DNA of 23,701 bases. It comes from JAJISG01 sp964347345. GTDB lineage: Archaea; Thermoplasmatota; Thermoplasmata; RBG-16-68-12; JAJISG01. Made by a program: the position numbers and the translations under genes. Location of the stretch: positions 1 through 23,701 of the forward strand of contig CAYFYB010000024.1 in the NCBI GenBank assembly GCA_964347345.1. Reading direction: 5' to 3'. Positions 14,461 through 20,951 of the stretch are shown piece after piece. The notes beneath the pieces were generated by a model. The model worked only from the letters and a program-made list of their open reading frames with translations, searched no databases and was not told where the DNA came from. Each line of letters starts with the position of its first letter. Within the stretch, counting starts at the first letter, position 1.

Positions 14461-15306
14461 CTATCCCTTCTCCAGTCCTCCGAGGGAATAAATCCCGCGC
14501 GGGTCTATGCCGTGGGCCCCCTTTCCGTAGAACATCCTTGTGACCCTGAAGGACTCTTGGAGGCCCAATGACTTCACGACTCTAAGGGCTTCGGAGTTTT
14601 CGCCAGGGACATTCGCGCTGCACCGAGAACCCTCATGCTGGGCCAGGAGATGAAGGAGGAGTCTCTCGGCGACAGCCGGACTGGCGGGGTCACAGGCCCA
14701 GGGCGCCACTTCCACTCCTCCCGGGAAGGGGAGCCCGACGATGTATGCAACGACCTTCTCCGATGGCCAGGTGAAGAAGTTATGACCGAATTCATGATAG
14801 AATTCCCTCAGAACCTTCAAGCGGAAGGCCCCGAAGTAGGGAAAGTCAAAGGAGGCGATGGCCTCGAGTTCTCGGGCATGAACTAGCCTCACCTCCCGCT
14901 CATACCTCCCTCGGGCCACACCCTCGAAATGTATTGTGGTCCCCTCCCCCCTGAAGCCCAGTTCCCTGTAGAAGGGCTCGACGTGAGTGTAGGCGTTGAG
15001 CCAGCAGGTCTCTACCCCCTGACCCAAGCAGTACTCCACCGCTGCTTCCAGGAGTGCCTTGCCGTAGCCTTTGCCCCTGTCATCTGGCCTGACGATGATG
15101 CTCCCCATCCAGGCCACCTTACCGTAGGTCGTGGCAACAGCGACTCCTACAGGATGAGAAGCGTCTCGGGCCACCAGAGCACCTTCGGGGTCCATCCTCA
15201 TGAACCGGCGAAAGTCATCACGGGTGTACCCCCACCCCTCGAGGTCCGTCAGGCGAAGGGCGAAGTCCACGTCCTCGTCGCTCATGGGCGAGATCCCGAG
15301 GGTCAA
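14461..15306 (-). CDS. GNAT acetyltransferase with C-terminal second domain
   Basis: A 281-aa protein. The N-terminal GNAT domain (about 1-140) has the acetyl-CoA pyrophosphate loop in VRPDDRGKGYGKALLEAAVEY, the Arg/Gln-x-x-Gly-x-Gly/Ala type (RGKGYG), followed by ETCWLNAYTHVEPFYRELGF. The C-terminal half (RLKVLREFYHEFGHNFF, then VAYIVG, ending with SANVPGENSEALRVVKSLGL and VTRMFYG) matches the second domain of YitH-type acetyltransferases, a degenerate GNAT fold. The substrate is unknown. The TTG start overlaps the preceding gene's stop (TTGA), a sign of translational coupling, and the downstream membrane protein follows after 11 nt. Confidence 0.88.
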   Translation of the reverse strand: MTLGISPMSDEDVDFALRLTDLEGWGYTRDDFRRFMRMDPEGALVARDASHPVGVAVATTYGKVAWMGSIIVRPDDRGKGYGKALLEAAVEYCLGQGVETCWLNAYTHVEPFYRELGFRGEGTTIHFEGVARGRYEREVRLVHARELEAIASFDFPYFGAFRLKVLREFYHEFGHNFFTWPSEKVVAYIVGLPFPGGVEVAPWACDPASPAVAERLLLHLLAQHEGSRCSANVPGENSEALRVVKSLGLQESFRVTRMFYGKGAHGIDPRGIYSLGGLEKG

Positions 15307-15524
15307 ATCAACTCCCTGCCTTCCAGTTCCTCCCTTTCGTCGCAGTCATGACTGCCGTGAGTGACGAACTTCTCATCATTTCGCGCGTGCTTACAGAGGC
15401 AGGGACCGTACTCATCATCCTCAGCTCCGTACCACTTATCGCAGTCCTTGCACTGGAGCCAGTCTCGAAGTCCTTGTCTCGCCTCCAGAATCTTCTCCTC
15501 CAGTTCCCGGTCCCTCAACCCCAT
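15303..15524 (-). CDS. small Cys/His-rich protein next to aIF5B
   Basis: A 73-aa acidic protein. An amphipathic N-terminal helix (RDRELEEKILEARQGLRDW) leads into a metal-binding-looking core: Cys25-x2-Cys28, then Cys42-x-Cys44-x-His46, then His56-x2-His59-x-Cys61 (THGSHDC). Eight potential ligands would suit two zinc ions or a zinc and another metal. I recognise no family name. The ATG at 15524 has ggagg about 7 nt upstream. It lies 51 nt after the aIF5B stop and shares its own stop with the GNAT start, so it belongs to the translation operon's tail. A ribosome-associated or tRNA-related role is only inference from context. Confidence 0.82.
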   Translation of the reverse strand: MGLRDRELEEKILEARQGLRDWLQCKDCDKWYGAEDDEYGPCLCKHARNDEKFVTHGSHDCDEREELEGRELI

Positions 15525-15575
15525 CCGTTGGTCCTCCCTCTCCCTAATGCCTCGAACAAGTCATGGCCAAAGGAG

Positions 15576-17792
15576 CTACATTCCCCAGAAGGGATCCTCC
15601 TTCCTCTTGATTCCCTTGACCTCCTCCAGCACGTCCAACTCGTCCTGATTGAGACCGCTCTCTTCTAGGATCCTCACGTGTCCCTCCGGGATTTCCACAT
15701 AGAGCACATCCCCCGGGTTGATCTGCCGGCCGACGGTGGGTCCCTCGATGGCTAGGGCCACCTCGCTTCCGGTGATCACTTCTTGGAGTGACTGTTCCCC
15801 GCTCCTCATGCTCTTGATTTTTCCGATGATTCTACCATCATCCCTTAGGAGGGACTGGGCCACCCTGACCCTGCCGGCCAGCACGCGAATACCGACGATC
15901 GCCGGTTTGCTTGTCCGGAACACGTAGTCCGGGAGAAGGAGGATCTTACCCGGGAAGACCACCTCCCTCCGCTTGGCCGCCTCTATTGCAGCCTTTCTCC
16001 TGCCTCTCCAAGTCTGATAGTCCTCGATGAGCTTGTAGATGACGTCACCCTCGATCACATCCACCCCGGGCTGCTTCCTGAGCTCCTCTTGGGCATCTGC
16101 AAGGACGGGTACGTTGAAGGCCAGGACAACGCGTTTCATGGGGTCCTGAACAGTGGCAGCTTCCACAACGTCTCGCCTCGACACCGGTCCCAGGCTGGCC
16201 TGGCGGACCGTCAAGCCCTCCTCCTTCATCTGATAGGCAAGCCCCTCGAGGGATCCCAGAGCATCCCCCTTTATCGTTATCCCATCCTCAGAGAGTTCGA
16301 CCTCCAGCTTGGTCTCTTCCTCGACCTCCCTCATGGCCTCGTTCGGGTCCTTCCCCACCACACGTAGGGGCGCACCCGCCGCGACTCCCTCTAGGTCAGC
16401 GGCAGCGATCTTGATACCTGCTGCCGCCCTCACCAACTCCACCTGATCGAACCGGTTCTCGGGATCCCGGATCTCATCCAGAGGCTTTGGCTTCAAGAGG
16501 GCTCTAACCTTGGTGGCCCTGGGTCTCCCCGATGGGGTTCCGAGGACCACTGAGTCCCCCTTCCTCAGCGTCCCGCTGTAGAGGATGGCATCTAGAGTGA
16601 GGCCCAGCCCTCGCTCCTCCTTCACCTCCAGGATGGTCCCCGCCCCGGGGCCCTCTTCGGTCCTCAGCTCCTCCTCCAGGAAGCGCTGGGCCAAGCCGAT
16701 GAGGACAAGGAGAAGATCGGGCACCCCTTCCCCGAATTTGGCGCTAATGGGGACGATGGCCACCACATTACGGAAGTCCTCTATCTGGTCATAGCGGTCT
16801 GAGGAGAAGGACTGCTCGTAGAGGTGACCCACCAGGGAGTAGAGTTTCTCATCCATCCTGGTCTTCGCCACATCGGGCTGCTGCTGGTAGGAGGCCACGA
16901 AAGCCTCATTCCGACGCCTTCTCCATCCTGGGATGAGGTCGATCTTGTTGGCAGCCACCACGAAGGGCGTCTTGTACCTCTTCAGAATTCGGAGGGATTC
17001 CACCGTTTGGGGCCTGGGACCCTCGTTGATGTCGACCACGAGGACTGCCAGATCCGCCAGGGCACCTCCCCTCGCCCTCAGCGTCGTGAAGGCATGGTGT
17101 CCTGGTGTGTCTATGAAGAGAAGTCCAGGGACCTTGAACTTCCGATCGCCCAGGAGGTCGCGACAGACGTTGTAGATGGCCTCCAAGGGGACCTCTGTGG
17201 CCCCTATGTGCTGAGTTATCGCCCCCGCCTCCCTTCCAGCCACTCCCGTTCCCCTGATGCGGTCGAGGAGGGTGGTATTATGGACCACCGTCCCCTCAGC
17301 GATGAAGTTGCGGAGACGTGGAACGGAGAAGTCGTAGACGTAGCTGCCCCGGGAATCCACCGGGCGGACGTCCACGACGTCTGTGAACTCAGTGGCCGAT
17401 TCGTCGACGGTGACCACCCTATCCCCCACACTCAGTCGTGACGCTGGGCGATAGCGCAGTCCCTCCACCAAGAAGGGATGCTCCGGTGTCGTTACAAGGC
17501 GGGACCCGCTACAAAGGCGGGTCTCCACCATTACCTTCGGAGCCGTGAGCTTCCAGAGGAAGACTGCCGGTGAGTACCGTGCCCTCAGGTCACCGCCCAG
17601 GCTCAGGAGACGAGGGGGCCTCCGGGGCACGAGGACTCTTGCGTCCCAAAGGGAGACATACCTGGCCTGAGCGGACCTATAGAGCTCCTCAGCAGTGGCC
17701 TCTCCATCCTCAAGGTGGAGGAGAGTGGACGGAGCGACACACTTGCCGTGGTCGACGTGACCCAGGACGCTCACTATGGGTTGCCTTATCAT
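15576..17792 (-). CDS. infB: translation initiation factor aIF5B (IF-2) with mini-intein
   Basis: A 738-aa precursor: 155 residues of intein plus a 583-aa mature factor, close to the usual archaeal aIF5B length. The GTPase helps subunit joining and initiator tRNA placement. The P-loop is GHVDHGK-TTLLD once the intein is removed. Then come DTPGHHAFTTLRARGG (switch II, G3), AANKIDLIPGW (G4), the RGGALADLAVLVVDINEG segment and, C-terminally, the beta-barrel and IF2-like domains (GKILLLPDYVFRTSKPAIVG, VALAIEGPTVGRQINPGD). The start at 17792 (MIRQPIVSVLGHVDHGK) matches the family N-terminus; GTG 17819 and ATG 17807 in the same frame are less likely. A TATA-like box lies in the 57-nt gap after ndk, so the gene may have its own promoter as well as operon transcription. 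Confidence 0.96.
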   Translation of the reverse strand: MIRQPIVSVLGHVDHGKCVAPSTLLHLEDGEATAEELYRSAQARYVSLWDARVLVPRRPPRLLSLGGDLRARYSPAVFLWKLTAPKVMVETRLCSGSRLVTTPEHPFLVEGLRYRPASRLSVGDRVVTVDESATEFTDVVDVRPVDSRGSYVYDFSVPRLRNFIAEGTVVHNTTLLDRIRGTGVAGREAGAITQHIGATEVPLEAIYNVCRDLLGDRKFKVPGLLFIDTPGHHAFTTLRARGGALADLAVLVVDINEGPRPQTVESLRILKRYKTPFVVAANKIDLIPGWRRRRNEAFVASYQQQPDVAKTRMDEKLYSLVGHLYEQSFSSDRYDQIEDFRNVVAIVPISAKFGEGVPDLLLVLIGLAQRFLEEELRTEEGPGAGTILEVKEERGLGLTLDAILYSGTLRKGDSVVLGTPSGRPRATKVRALLKPKPLDEIRDPENRFDQVELVRAAAGIKIAAADLEGVAAGAPLRVVGKDPNEAMREVEEETKLEVELSEDGITIKGDALGSLEGLAYQMKEEGLTVRQASLGPVSRRDVVEAATVQDPMKRVVLAFNVPVLADAQEELRKQPGVDVIEGDVIYKLIEDYQTWRGRRKAAIEAAKRREVVFPGKILLLPDYVFRTSKPAIVGIRVLAGRVRVAQSLLRDDGRIIGKIKSMRSGEQSLQEVITGSEVALAIEGPTVGRQINPGDVLYVEIPEGHVRILEESGLNQDELDVLEEVKGIKRKEDPFWGM
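17277..17741 (-). other. mini-intein inserted in the aIF5B P-loop
   Basis: This 465-nt segment codes for 155 residues inserted between the Lys and the Thr of the P-loop (GHVDHGK | TTLLD). It begins with Cys (CVAPSTLLHLEDG, block A, using codon TGT at 17739-17741) and has a block B of LVTTPEHPFLV with the T-x-x-H motif. It ends in VYDFSVPRLRNFIAEG (block F) and VVHN (block G, Asn at 17277-17279), with Thr as the first C-extein residue. All self-splicing residues are present. Only about 60 residues lie between block B and block F, too few for a LAGLIDADG endonuclease, so it is a mini-intein that cannot home by itself. Removing it restores the consensus P-loop exactly. Confidence 0.95.
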
Positions 17793-17818
17793 GGTACCCC
17801 TTACCATCCTGTCGGGCA

Positions 17819-17828
17819 CTATTTGTAG
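17819..17828 (-). promoter_or_regulatory. TATA-like element ahead of infB
   Basis: Minus-strand ctacaaatag lies between ndk and infB, 27-36 nt before the ATG at 17792. It could give infB a separate transcript with almost no leader. Confidence 0.45.
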
Positions 17829-17849
17829 TTTCTCAATTTCTGCGGAAGG

Positions 17850-18308
17850 TCAAGGACCGTGCAGCCACTCCTCATCAATTCTAGAGTAGCTCTGTATCTC
17901 CTTAGGAGTGAAGAAAAGGGCGATTTCCCGCTTGGCGCTCTCCAGCCCATCGGCCCCATGGATCAGGTTCCGCGAGATGTCCAGGCCCAGATCTCCCCGG
18001 ATGGTGCCGGGGTCCGCCTTTGCCGGATCTGTGGCGCCTATCATGCTTCGGACGGTCTTGACCGCGCCCTCGCTCTCCAGGATCAAGGCCACAGCGGGCC
18101 CGGAGGTTACATACTCAACAAGGCCCTGAAAGAAGTCCTTCCCTGTGTGCTCAGCGTAGTACTTCCTAGCCAGGTCCTCGGAGACCTGGAGCATCTTGGC
18201 GGCCACGACCTTGAGGCCCTTTCTCTCAAAACGCCTCACAATCTCGCCCACGAGCCCTCTCTGGACGCCATCAGGCTTGACGAGGACGAAGGTCCTCTCA
18301 GGGGCCAT
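17850..18308 (-). CDS. ndk: nucleoside diphosphate kinase
   Basis: The product is a 152-aa NDK, which transfers the gamma phosphate between nucleoside triphosphates and diphosphates through a phosphohistidine and so sets the GTP/CTP/UTP balance. The active-site His117 is in NLIHGADGLESAKREIALFF, a mild variant of the usual NxxHGSDS. Lys11 (VLVKPDGVQRGLVGEI), the GAT-P-x-K-A-x-PGTIRGD segment and Arg residues of the nucleotide site are all present. Its ATG shares a base with the upstream stop (TAATG), so translation is coupled to L24e. The order L7Ae-S28e-L24e-Ndk-IF2 is a known archaeal cluster. Confidence 0.97.
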   Translation of the reverse strand: MAPERTFVLVKPDGVQRGLVGEIVRRFERKGLKVVAAKMLQVSEDLARKYYAEHTGKDFFQGLVEYVTSGPAVALILESEGAVKTVRSMIGATDPAKADPGTIRGDLGLDISRNLIHGADGLESAKREIALFFTPKEIQSYSRIDEEWLHGP

Positions 18309-18760
18309 TATCCACCCTCCTTGAGGTACTCCAGAACCTTCTTGGCCGTGGCGGGCCCGATGCCCTTCACCTGCAATAGCGCCTCCTCATCAGCGGCCCT
18401 GATCTTGTCCAAGGAGGTGTAGCCCGCCTCCCAAAGGCCCTCGGCCGTGAGCTTCCCGATGCCAGGGATCTGCGCAAACTCCTCCAGTACGGACTCCCTA
18501 TCTTCACCGGCGGGCGGCTCTGCCACCTCCTCGGCCACTGGTTCTGGCACTGCCCTTCGTCTAGGTGCTCGCATACTGAGGGCCTTAACATATCTTCGGG
18601 TCCACCTCACCTTGCGTCCTATTCGCCCCAGATTCAACAGGTTCTTCTGACACTTGCTCGAGCAGAAGAAGTAGACCGTGCCATCCTTGCGGATGAACAT
18701 CTTCCCCGTGCCGGGCTCTATGTCTGTCCCGCAAAAGGTACACGTTCTGGTGACAGGCAT
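18308..18760 (-). CDS. rpl24e: ribosomal protein L24e fused to a helix-hairpin-helix domain
   Basis: A 150-aa protein. Residues 1-60 are the complete L24e domain of the large subunit, with zinc ligands Cys7, Cys10, Cys33 and Cys37 (RTCTFCGTDIEPGTGKM, YFFCSSKCQKNLLNLGR, VRWTRRY). A linker of about 35 residues, basic then acidic (RRRAVPEPVAEEVAEPPAG), leads to a helix-hairpin-helix pair at about 93-148 (QIPGIGKLTAEGLWEAGY, then LLQVKGIGPATAKKVLEYL). A normal archaeal L24e is about 60-70 aa and ends after the first domain, so this is a fusion rather than a read-through: the frame is continuous with no stop or frameshift signature. The C-terminal domain resembles the HhH pair in the 2.9-5.5 kb protein. 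Its role on or off the ribosome is unknown. Confidence 0.93.
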   Translation of the reverse strand: MPVTRTCTFCGTDIEPGTGKMFIRKDGTVYFFCSSKCQKNLLNLGRIGRKVRWTRRYVKALSMRAPRRRAVPEPVAEEVAEPPAGEDRESVLEEFAQIPGIGKLTAEGLWEAGYTSLDKIRAADEEALLQVKGIGPATAKKVLEYLKEGG

Positions 18761-18767
18761 GTCGAAC

Positions 18768-18980
18768 TTACCTTACCGAAAGCTTTCGGGCCTCCCTGGC
18801 AGTCTCCCTGAGCATCAGGATGTCCCCGACTTGGACGGCCCCCTTGACGTTCCTCGTGATGATTCTGCCCCTGTCCCTGCCTTCGAGGACCCGGACCTTG
18901 ACCTGGATGGCCTCGCCGGTCATCCCGGTCCTGCCCACGACCTCCACAACTTCTGACGGAATGCTCTCCTCATCGGCCAA
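18768..18980 (-). CDS. rps28e: 30S ribosomal protein S28e
   Basis: The product is a 70-aa archaeal/eukaryotic S28e, a small-subunit protein near the mRNA exit site. The conserved core is VVEVVGRTGMTGEAIQVKVR, GRDRGRIITRNVKGAVQVGD and LMLRETAREARKLS. The start is TTG at 18980, directly after the L7Ae stop, with a ggagg about 9 nt upstream inside the L7Ae gene. L24e follows after 7 nt. Confidence 0.96.
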   Translation of the reverse strand: MADEESIPSEVVEVVGRTGMTGEAIQVKVRVLEGRDRGRIITRNVKGAVQVGDILMLRETAREARKLSVR

Positions 18981-19355
18981 TCACTTCCCTCCCAGCTTCT
19001 TCACCCTGGTTGTCAGATCCGCCAGCAGAGACTTCCCCTTGCCAGGGTCGACGATGCAACAGGAGGCCGTGGACTTGCCCAGGCCTGCAGCCACTCCCAG
19101 TTCCTGCTTGCTCGGGACGTAGGCGTAGGGCACCTCCCGCTCCGCGCATAGGAGGGGCATGTGGGCCAGGATCTCCTCAGGAGCCACATCCTCGGCCATG
19201 ACTACAAAGAGGGCGTCTCCCCTCTCCACCAGCTTGGTGACTTCGTTGGTTCCCTTCCTCACCTTTCCAGTGTCGCGAGCGGTCTCCACCAGCTCGTAGA
19301 CTTCGTCGTACATCTCTTTGGGCGTTTCGAATCTCACGTATATGGGCCGTCCCAT
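18981..19355 (-). CDS. rpl7ae: 50S ribosomal protein L7Ae
   Basis: The product is a 124-aa L7Ae, an RNA-binding protein that recognises kink-turns in rRNA, in box C/D and H/ACA guide RNAs, and in archaeal RNase P. Diagnostic segments are KVRKGTNEVTKLVERG, LFVVMAEDVAPEEILAHMPLL and VPYAYVPSKQELGVAAGLGKS. It is the first gene of the cluster and has the best SD of the window, aaaggaggt at 19361-19369, with six nt from ggagg to the ATG. It also has a leader of about 50 nt. In some archaea L7Ae represses its own mRNA through a leader kink-turn; the leader here is structured but I could not draw a convincing kink-turn. Confidence 0.97.
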   Translation of the reverse strand: MGRPIYVRFETPKEMYDEVYELVETARDTGKVRKGTNEVTKLVERGDALFVVMAEDVAPEEILAHMPLLCAEREVPYAYVPSKQELGVAAGLGKSTASCCIVDPGKGKSLLADLTTRVKKLGGK

Positions 19356-19358
19356 CTC

Positions 19359-19390
19359 GAACCTCCTTTGGTTCAGGGAACCTCAGTCAT
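19359..19390 (-). promoter_or_regulatory. L7Ae leader: upstream ORF and alternative hairpins over the SD
   Basis: Read on the minus strand, a five-codon ORF (Met-Thr-Glu-Val-Pro-stop) occupies 19390-19373. It covers element 1, ggttc (19378-19382). Element 2, gaacc (19370-19374), is complementary to element 1 (loop cct) and also to element 3, ggttc (19359-19363), with loop aaagga. Pairing 2-3 would hide part of the SD; pairing 1-2 frees it. Five-base stems are short, so this may be chance, but both arms are exact and the SD lies precisely in the second hairpin. Confidence 0.4.
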
Positions 19391-19425
19391 GGGCTCCTAG
19401 AAGAGCGCTTTCTAAGAGAGGGGGG

Positions 19426-19434
19426 ATTATAAAA
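19426..19434 (-). promoter_or_regulatory. TATA box of the L7Ae operon
   Basis: On the minus strand the segment reads tttataatc, the closest match to the archaeal TATA consensus in this part of the window. It predicts transcription starting near 19403 and a leader of almost 50 nt with SD. Positions 19391-19479 otherwise hold nothing coding. Confidence 0.7.
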
Positions 19435-19479
19435 GGCTTTTGGGGAGTGTTCTCTGGACCCTCTGGCTAAGGGCAGAGG

Positions 19480-20340
19480 TCACCTATGGAGTTCCTGTCC
19501 CTCCTCGGACTCGCCATGAACATCCCCCAGAGATGCATGGAGCAAGTCCAGAATCTCGGGGCGGGTGTCCCTCAGCGTTGGCCTGAAATTCCGAGCAACC
19601 TTGATGTCACCAAGGTTTACGGTACACTCGACGACCCCCTCTTCGAAGTCGGCGGCCCTGCCCAGCTCCTCACCCCTGGGCCCCACGGCCTGGGTGCCAC
19701 CCTGAAAAACCATGTTCAACTCCGTTCCGACTATGTTTGAATAGAGGAAAAAACAGGTATTCTCCAAGGCTCTAGCGGGAATGACCTTGTCGAAGAAGGG
19801 CTTGCTCGTTGCAGGGGCGGCGGAGATGCAGACGAGCACGTCGGCGCCTCGAAGGGCAAGGCCCTTGGCAACCTCAGGGAAGAAAGTGTCGTAGCATATC
19901 AGCAGACCAATCTTGCCAAGGTTGGTATCCACGACCTCAAGCCGGTCTCCGCGGCGGAAATACTGGAGCTCCTCGAAGGGCCCGAAGTTCGCAGGATAGA
20001 CTTTCCGATAGGAAGTGGCTTCGCCTTCGCCTGTAACCAGGACAGAGCTGTTGTAGATCGCCCCTGTATCCTCGTCCTTTTCTGGCATACCGAAGATGAT
20101 GATTGCGTTGGACTCTTTGGCAATTTTCTTCACCTTCTTAATGGACGGTCCACGGAGGTCCTCGGCCAGCTTGGGGAAGAGATCCTTGCACATGTAACCA
20201 GTCAGGTAGAGTTCCCCGAAAAGGTGGATATCTGCTTCTGTCTGTCCCACCATCCTCCCCATTTTCTTCAGGTTGGCCTCCTTGTTGCCAAGATCGGGCT
20301 CAGCCTGAATCAGAGCCGCTTTGAACTCTCCTTTGCTCAT
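19480..20340 (-). CDS. nitrilase-superfamily carbon-nitrogen hydrolase
   Basis: A 286-aa hydrolase of the carbon-nitrogen hydrolase (nitrilase/amidase) superfamily, which cleaves amide or nitrile bonds through a Glu-Lys-Cys triad. The triad is Glu43 (FGELYLTGY), Lys113 (YRKVYPANFGPFEE) and Cys149 (LLICYDTFFPE). A further conserved Glu lies in FEE at 123-124. The context of the Lys and Cys motifs resembles aliphatic amidase or N-carbamoyl/omega-amidase branches, but the substrate cannot be read from sequence. The ATG at 20340 overlaps the upstream stop (ATGA). After the last conserved block (residue 260 or so) there is a short charged tail. Confidence 0.92.
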   Translation of the reverse strand: MSKGEFKAALIQAEPDLGNKEANLKKMGRMVGQTEADIHLFGELYLTGYMCKDLFPKLAEDLRGPSIKKVKKIAKESNAIIIFGMPEKDEDTGAIYNSSVLVTGEGEATSYRKVYPANFGPFEELQYFRRGDRLEVVDTNLGKIGLLICYDTFFPEVAKGLALRGADVLVCISAAPATSKPFFDKVIPARALENTCFFLYSNIVGTELNMVFQGGTQAVGPRGEELGRAADFEEGVVECTVNLGDIKVARNFRPTLRDTRPEILDLLHASLGDVHGESEEGQELHR

Positions 20341-20642
20341 CCGCCACCTCCTTTTCCGGTTTGCCGGACCGCAAGAGTCATCCTGTTCACGCCTTTCAAG
20401 ATTAAGGCATAGCCTGCCACAATGGCCCCGATCACCAGGGCAGCCCTTTCCCAGAGCTGCAGGGGTTCATAGAGGTATGCCGTGAAACTCGCGATGAGAA
20501 TCAACAGGATTCCAGTTACGTAGAGGGGTGAGGCTTTCACACTGACGACGACGGCCTTTGAGCCACAGTACGAGCATACTCCTGGGTGATGCCTTCCAGA
20601 ATAGGATACTTTCCCACATTTGGAGCATAGCGCGAATTTCAC
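20337..20642 (-). CDS. zinc-ribbon protein with two transmembrane helices
   Basis: A 101-aa protein with an N-terminal zinc ribbon (Cys6, Cys9, Cys23, Cys26; CSKCGKVSYSG and CSYCGSK) and two hydrophobic segments (about 39-57 and 66-86), ending in a short Gly-rich tail. The start is GTG at 20642, directly ahead of the ribbon. I recognise no named family. The topology puts the ribbon and tail on the same side of the membrane, probably cytoplasmic. Its stop overlaps the ATG of the nitrilase gene by ATGA, so the two proteins are made together and may form a membrane-linked unit. Confidence 0.8.
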   Translation of the reverse strand: MKFALCSKCGKVSYSGRHHPGVCSYCGSKAVVVSVKASPLYVTGILLILIASFTAYLYEPLQLWERAALVIGAIVAGYALILKGVNRMTLAVRQTGKGGGG

Positions 20643-20748
20643 GGTCTGTAGGTAGCGGCGCCCCAGGTGAAAAATGTTATCGATATGGGCACGACCAGGC
20701 TCCCGGAAGTCATCGCTCGTGACCTGTCTTCACTATTCTGCAATATAA

Positions 20749-20845
20749 TGCTCCCGAGGGGATTTGAACCCCTGTCAGGGGCTTTCCCTGGCCTCTGGGA
20801 AGCCACGAGAGGCCCCGATGCTTGACCGGACTACACCACGGGAGC
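20749..20845 (-). tRNA. tRNA-Glu (CUC anticodon), intron-containing
   Basis: The minus-strand cloverleaf has a 7-bp acceptor stem (GCTCCCG/CGGGAGC), a D-arm GTGTAGTCCGGTCAAGCAT, a 5-bp anticodon stem GGGGC/GCCCC, a variable loop TGAC and a T-arm AGGGG-TTCAAAT-CCCCT, with discriminator A and no encoded CCA. Removing a 22-nt intron at position 37/38 gives the loop CTCTCGA with anticodon CTC, identifying tRNA-Glu. Mature length is 75 nt. A TATA box, minus-strand ccaaaatag at 20870-20878, lies 25-33 nt upstream of the 5' end. Confidence 0.95.
20784..20805 (-). other. 22-nt intron of tRNA-Glu with bulge-helix-bulge
   Basis: The splice sites fit the canonical archaeal pattern exactly. The 5' bulge is C-G-U (cut after G37). 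The central four-base-pair helix pairs C32-U33-C34-U35 with A-G-G-G. The 3' bulge is A-A-A (cut before A38). Inside, the intron folds as GGCUU-CCCAG-AGGCC. The tRNA splicing endonuclease and ligase should remove it. Confidence 0.9.
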
Positions 20846-20920
20846 GACGAGACATCCTACCTCGAGGCTCTATTTTGGCTTTTCTGTGCCTTTCCCAAGA
20901 CCGGTCCCGAACTCGCAAGC

Positions 20921-20928
20921 CTTAGATA
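20921..20928 (+). promoter_or_regulatory. TATA-like element of the two-domain GNAT gene
   Basis: The motif cttagata lies 24-31 nt before the GTG at 20952. It predicts a leaderless start, in line with most genes here. Confidence 0.4.
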
Positions 20929-20951
20929 TCCGGAGAGTGGTGTGGCCTGGA

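Noticed and set aside
16824..17441. 205-codon plus-strand frame opposite aIF5B and its intein
   Set aside because: It crosses the extein/intein border without regard to either and shows no family motif.
17277..17741. Homing endonuclease or mobile intein
   Set aside because: There are only about 60 residues between splicing blocks B and F and no LAGLIDADG or HNH motif, so no endonuclease is encoded.
19359..19400. Kink-turn in the L7Ae leader
   Set aside because: UGA and CUGA elements are present, but I could not pair both flanking stems around tandem G-A pairs; only the simple hairpins are supported.
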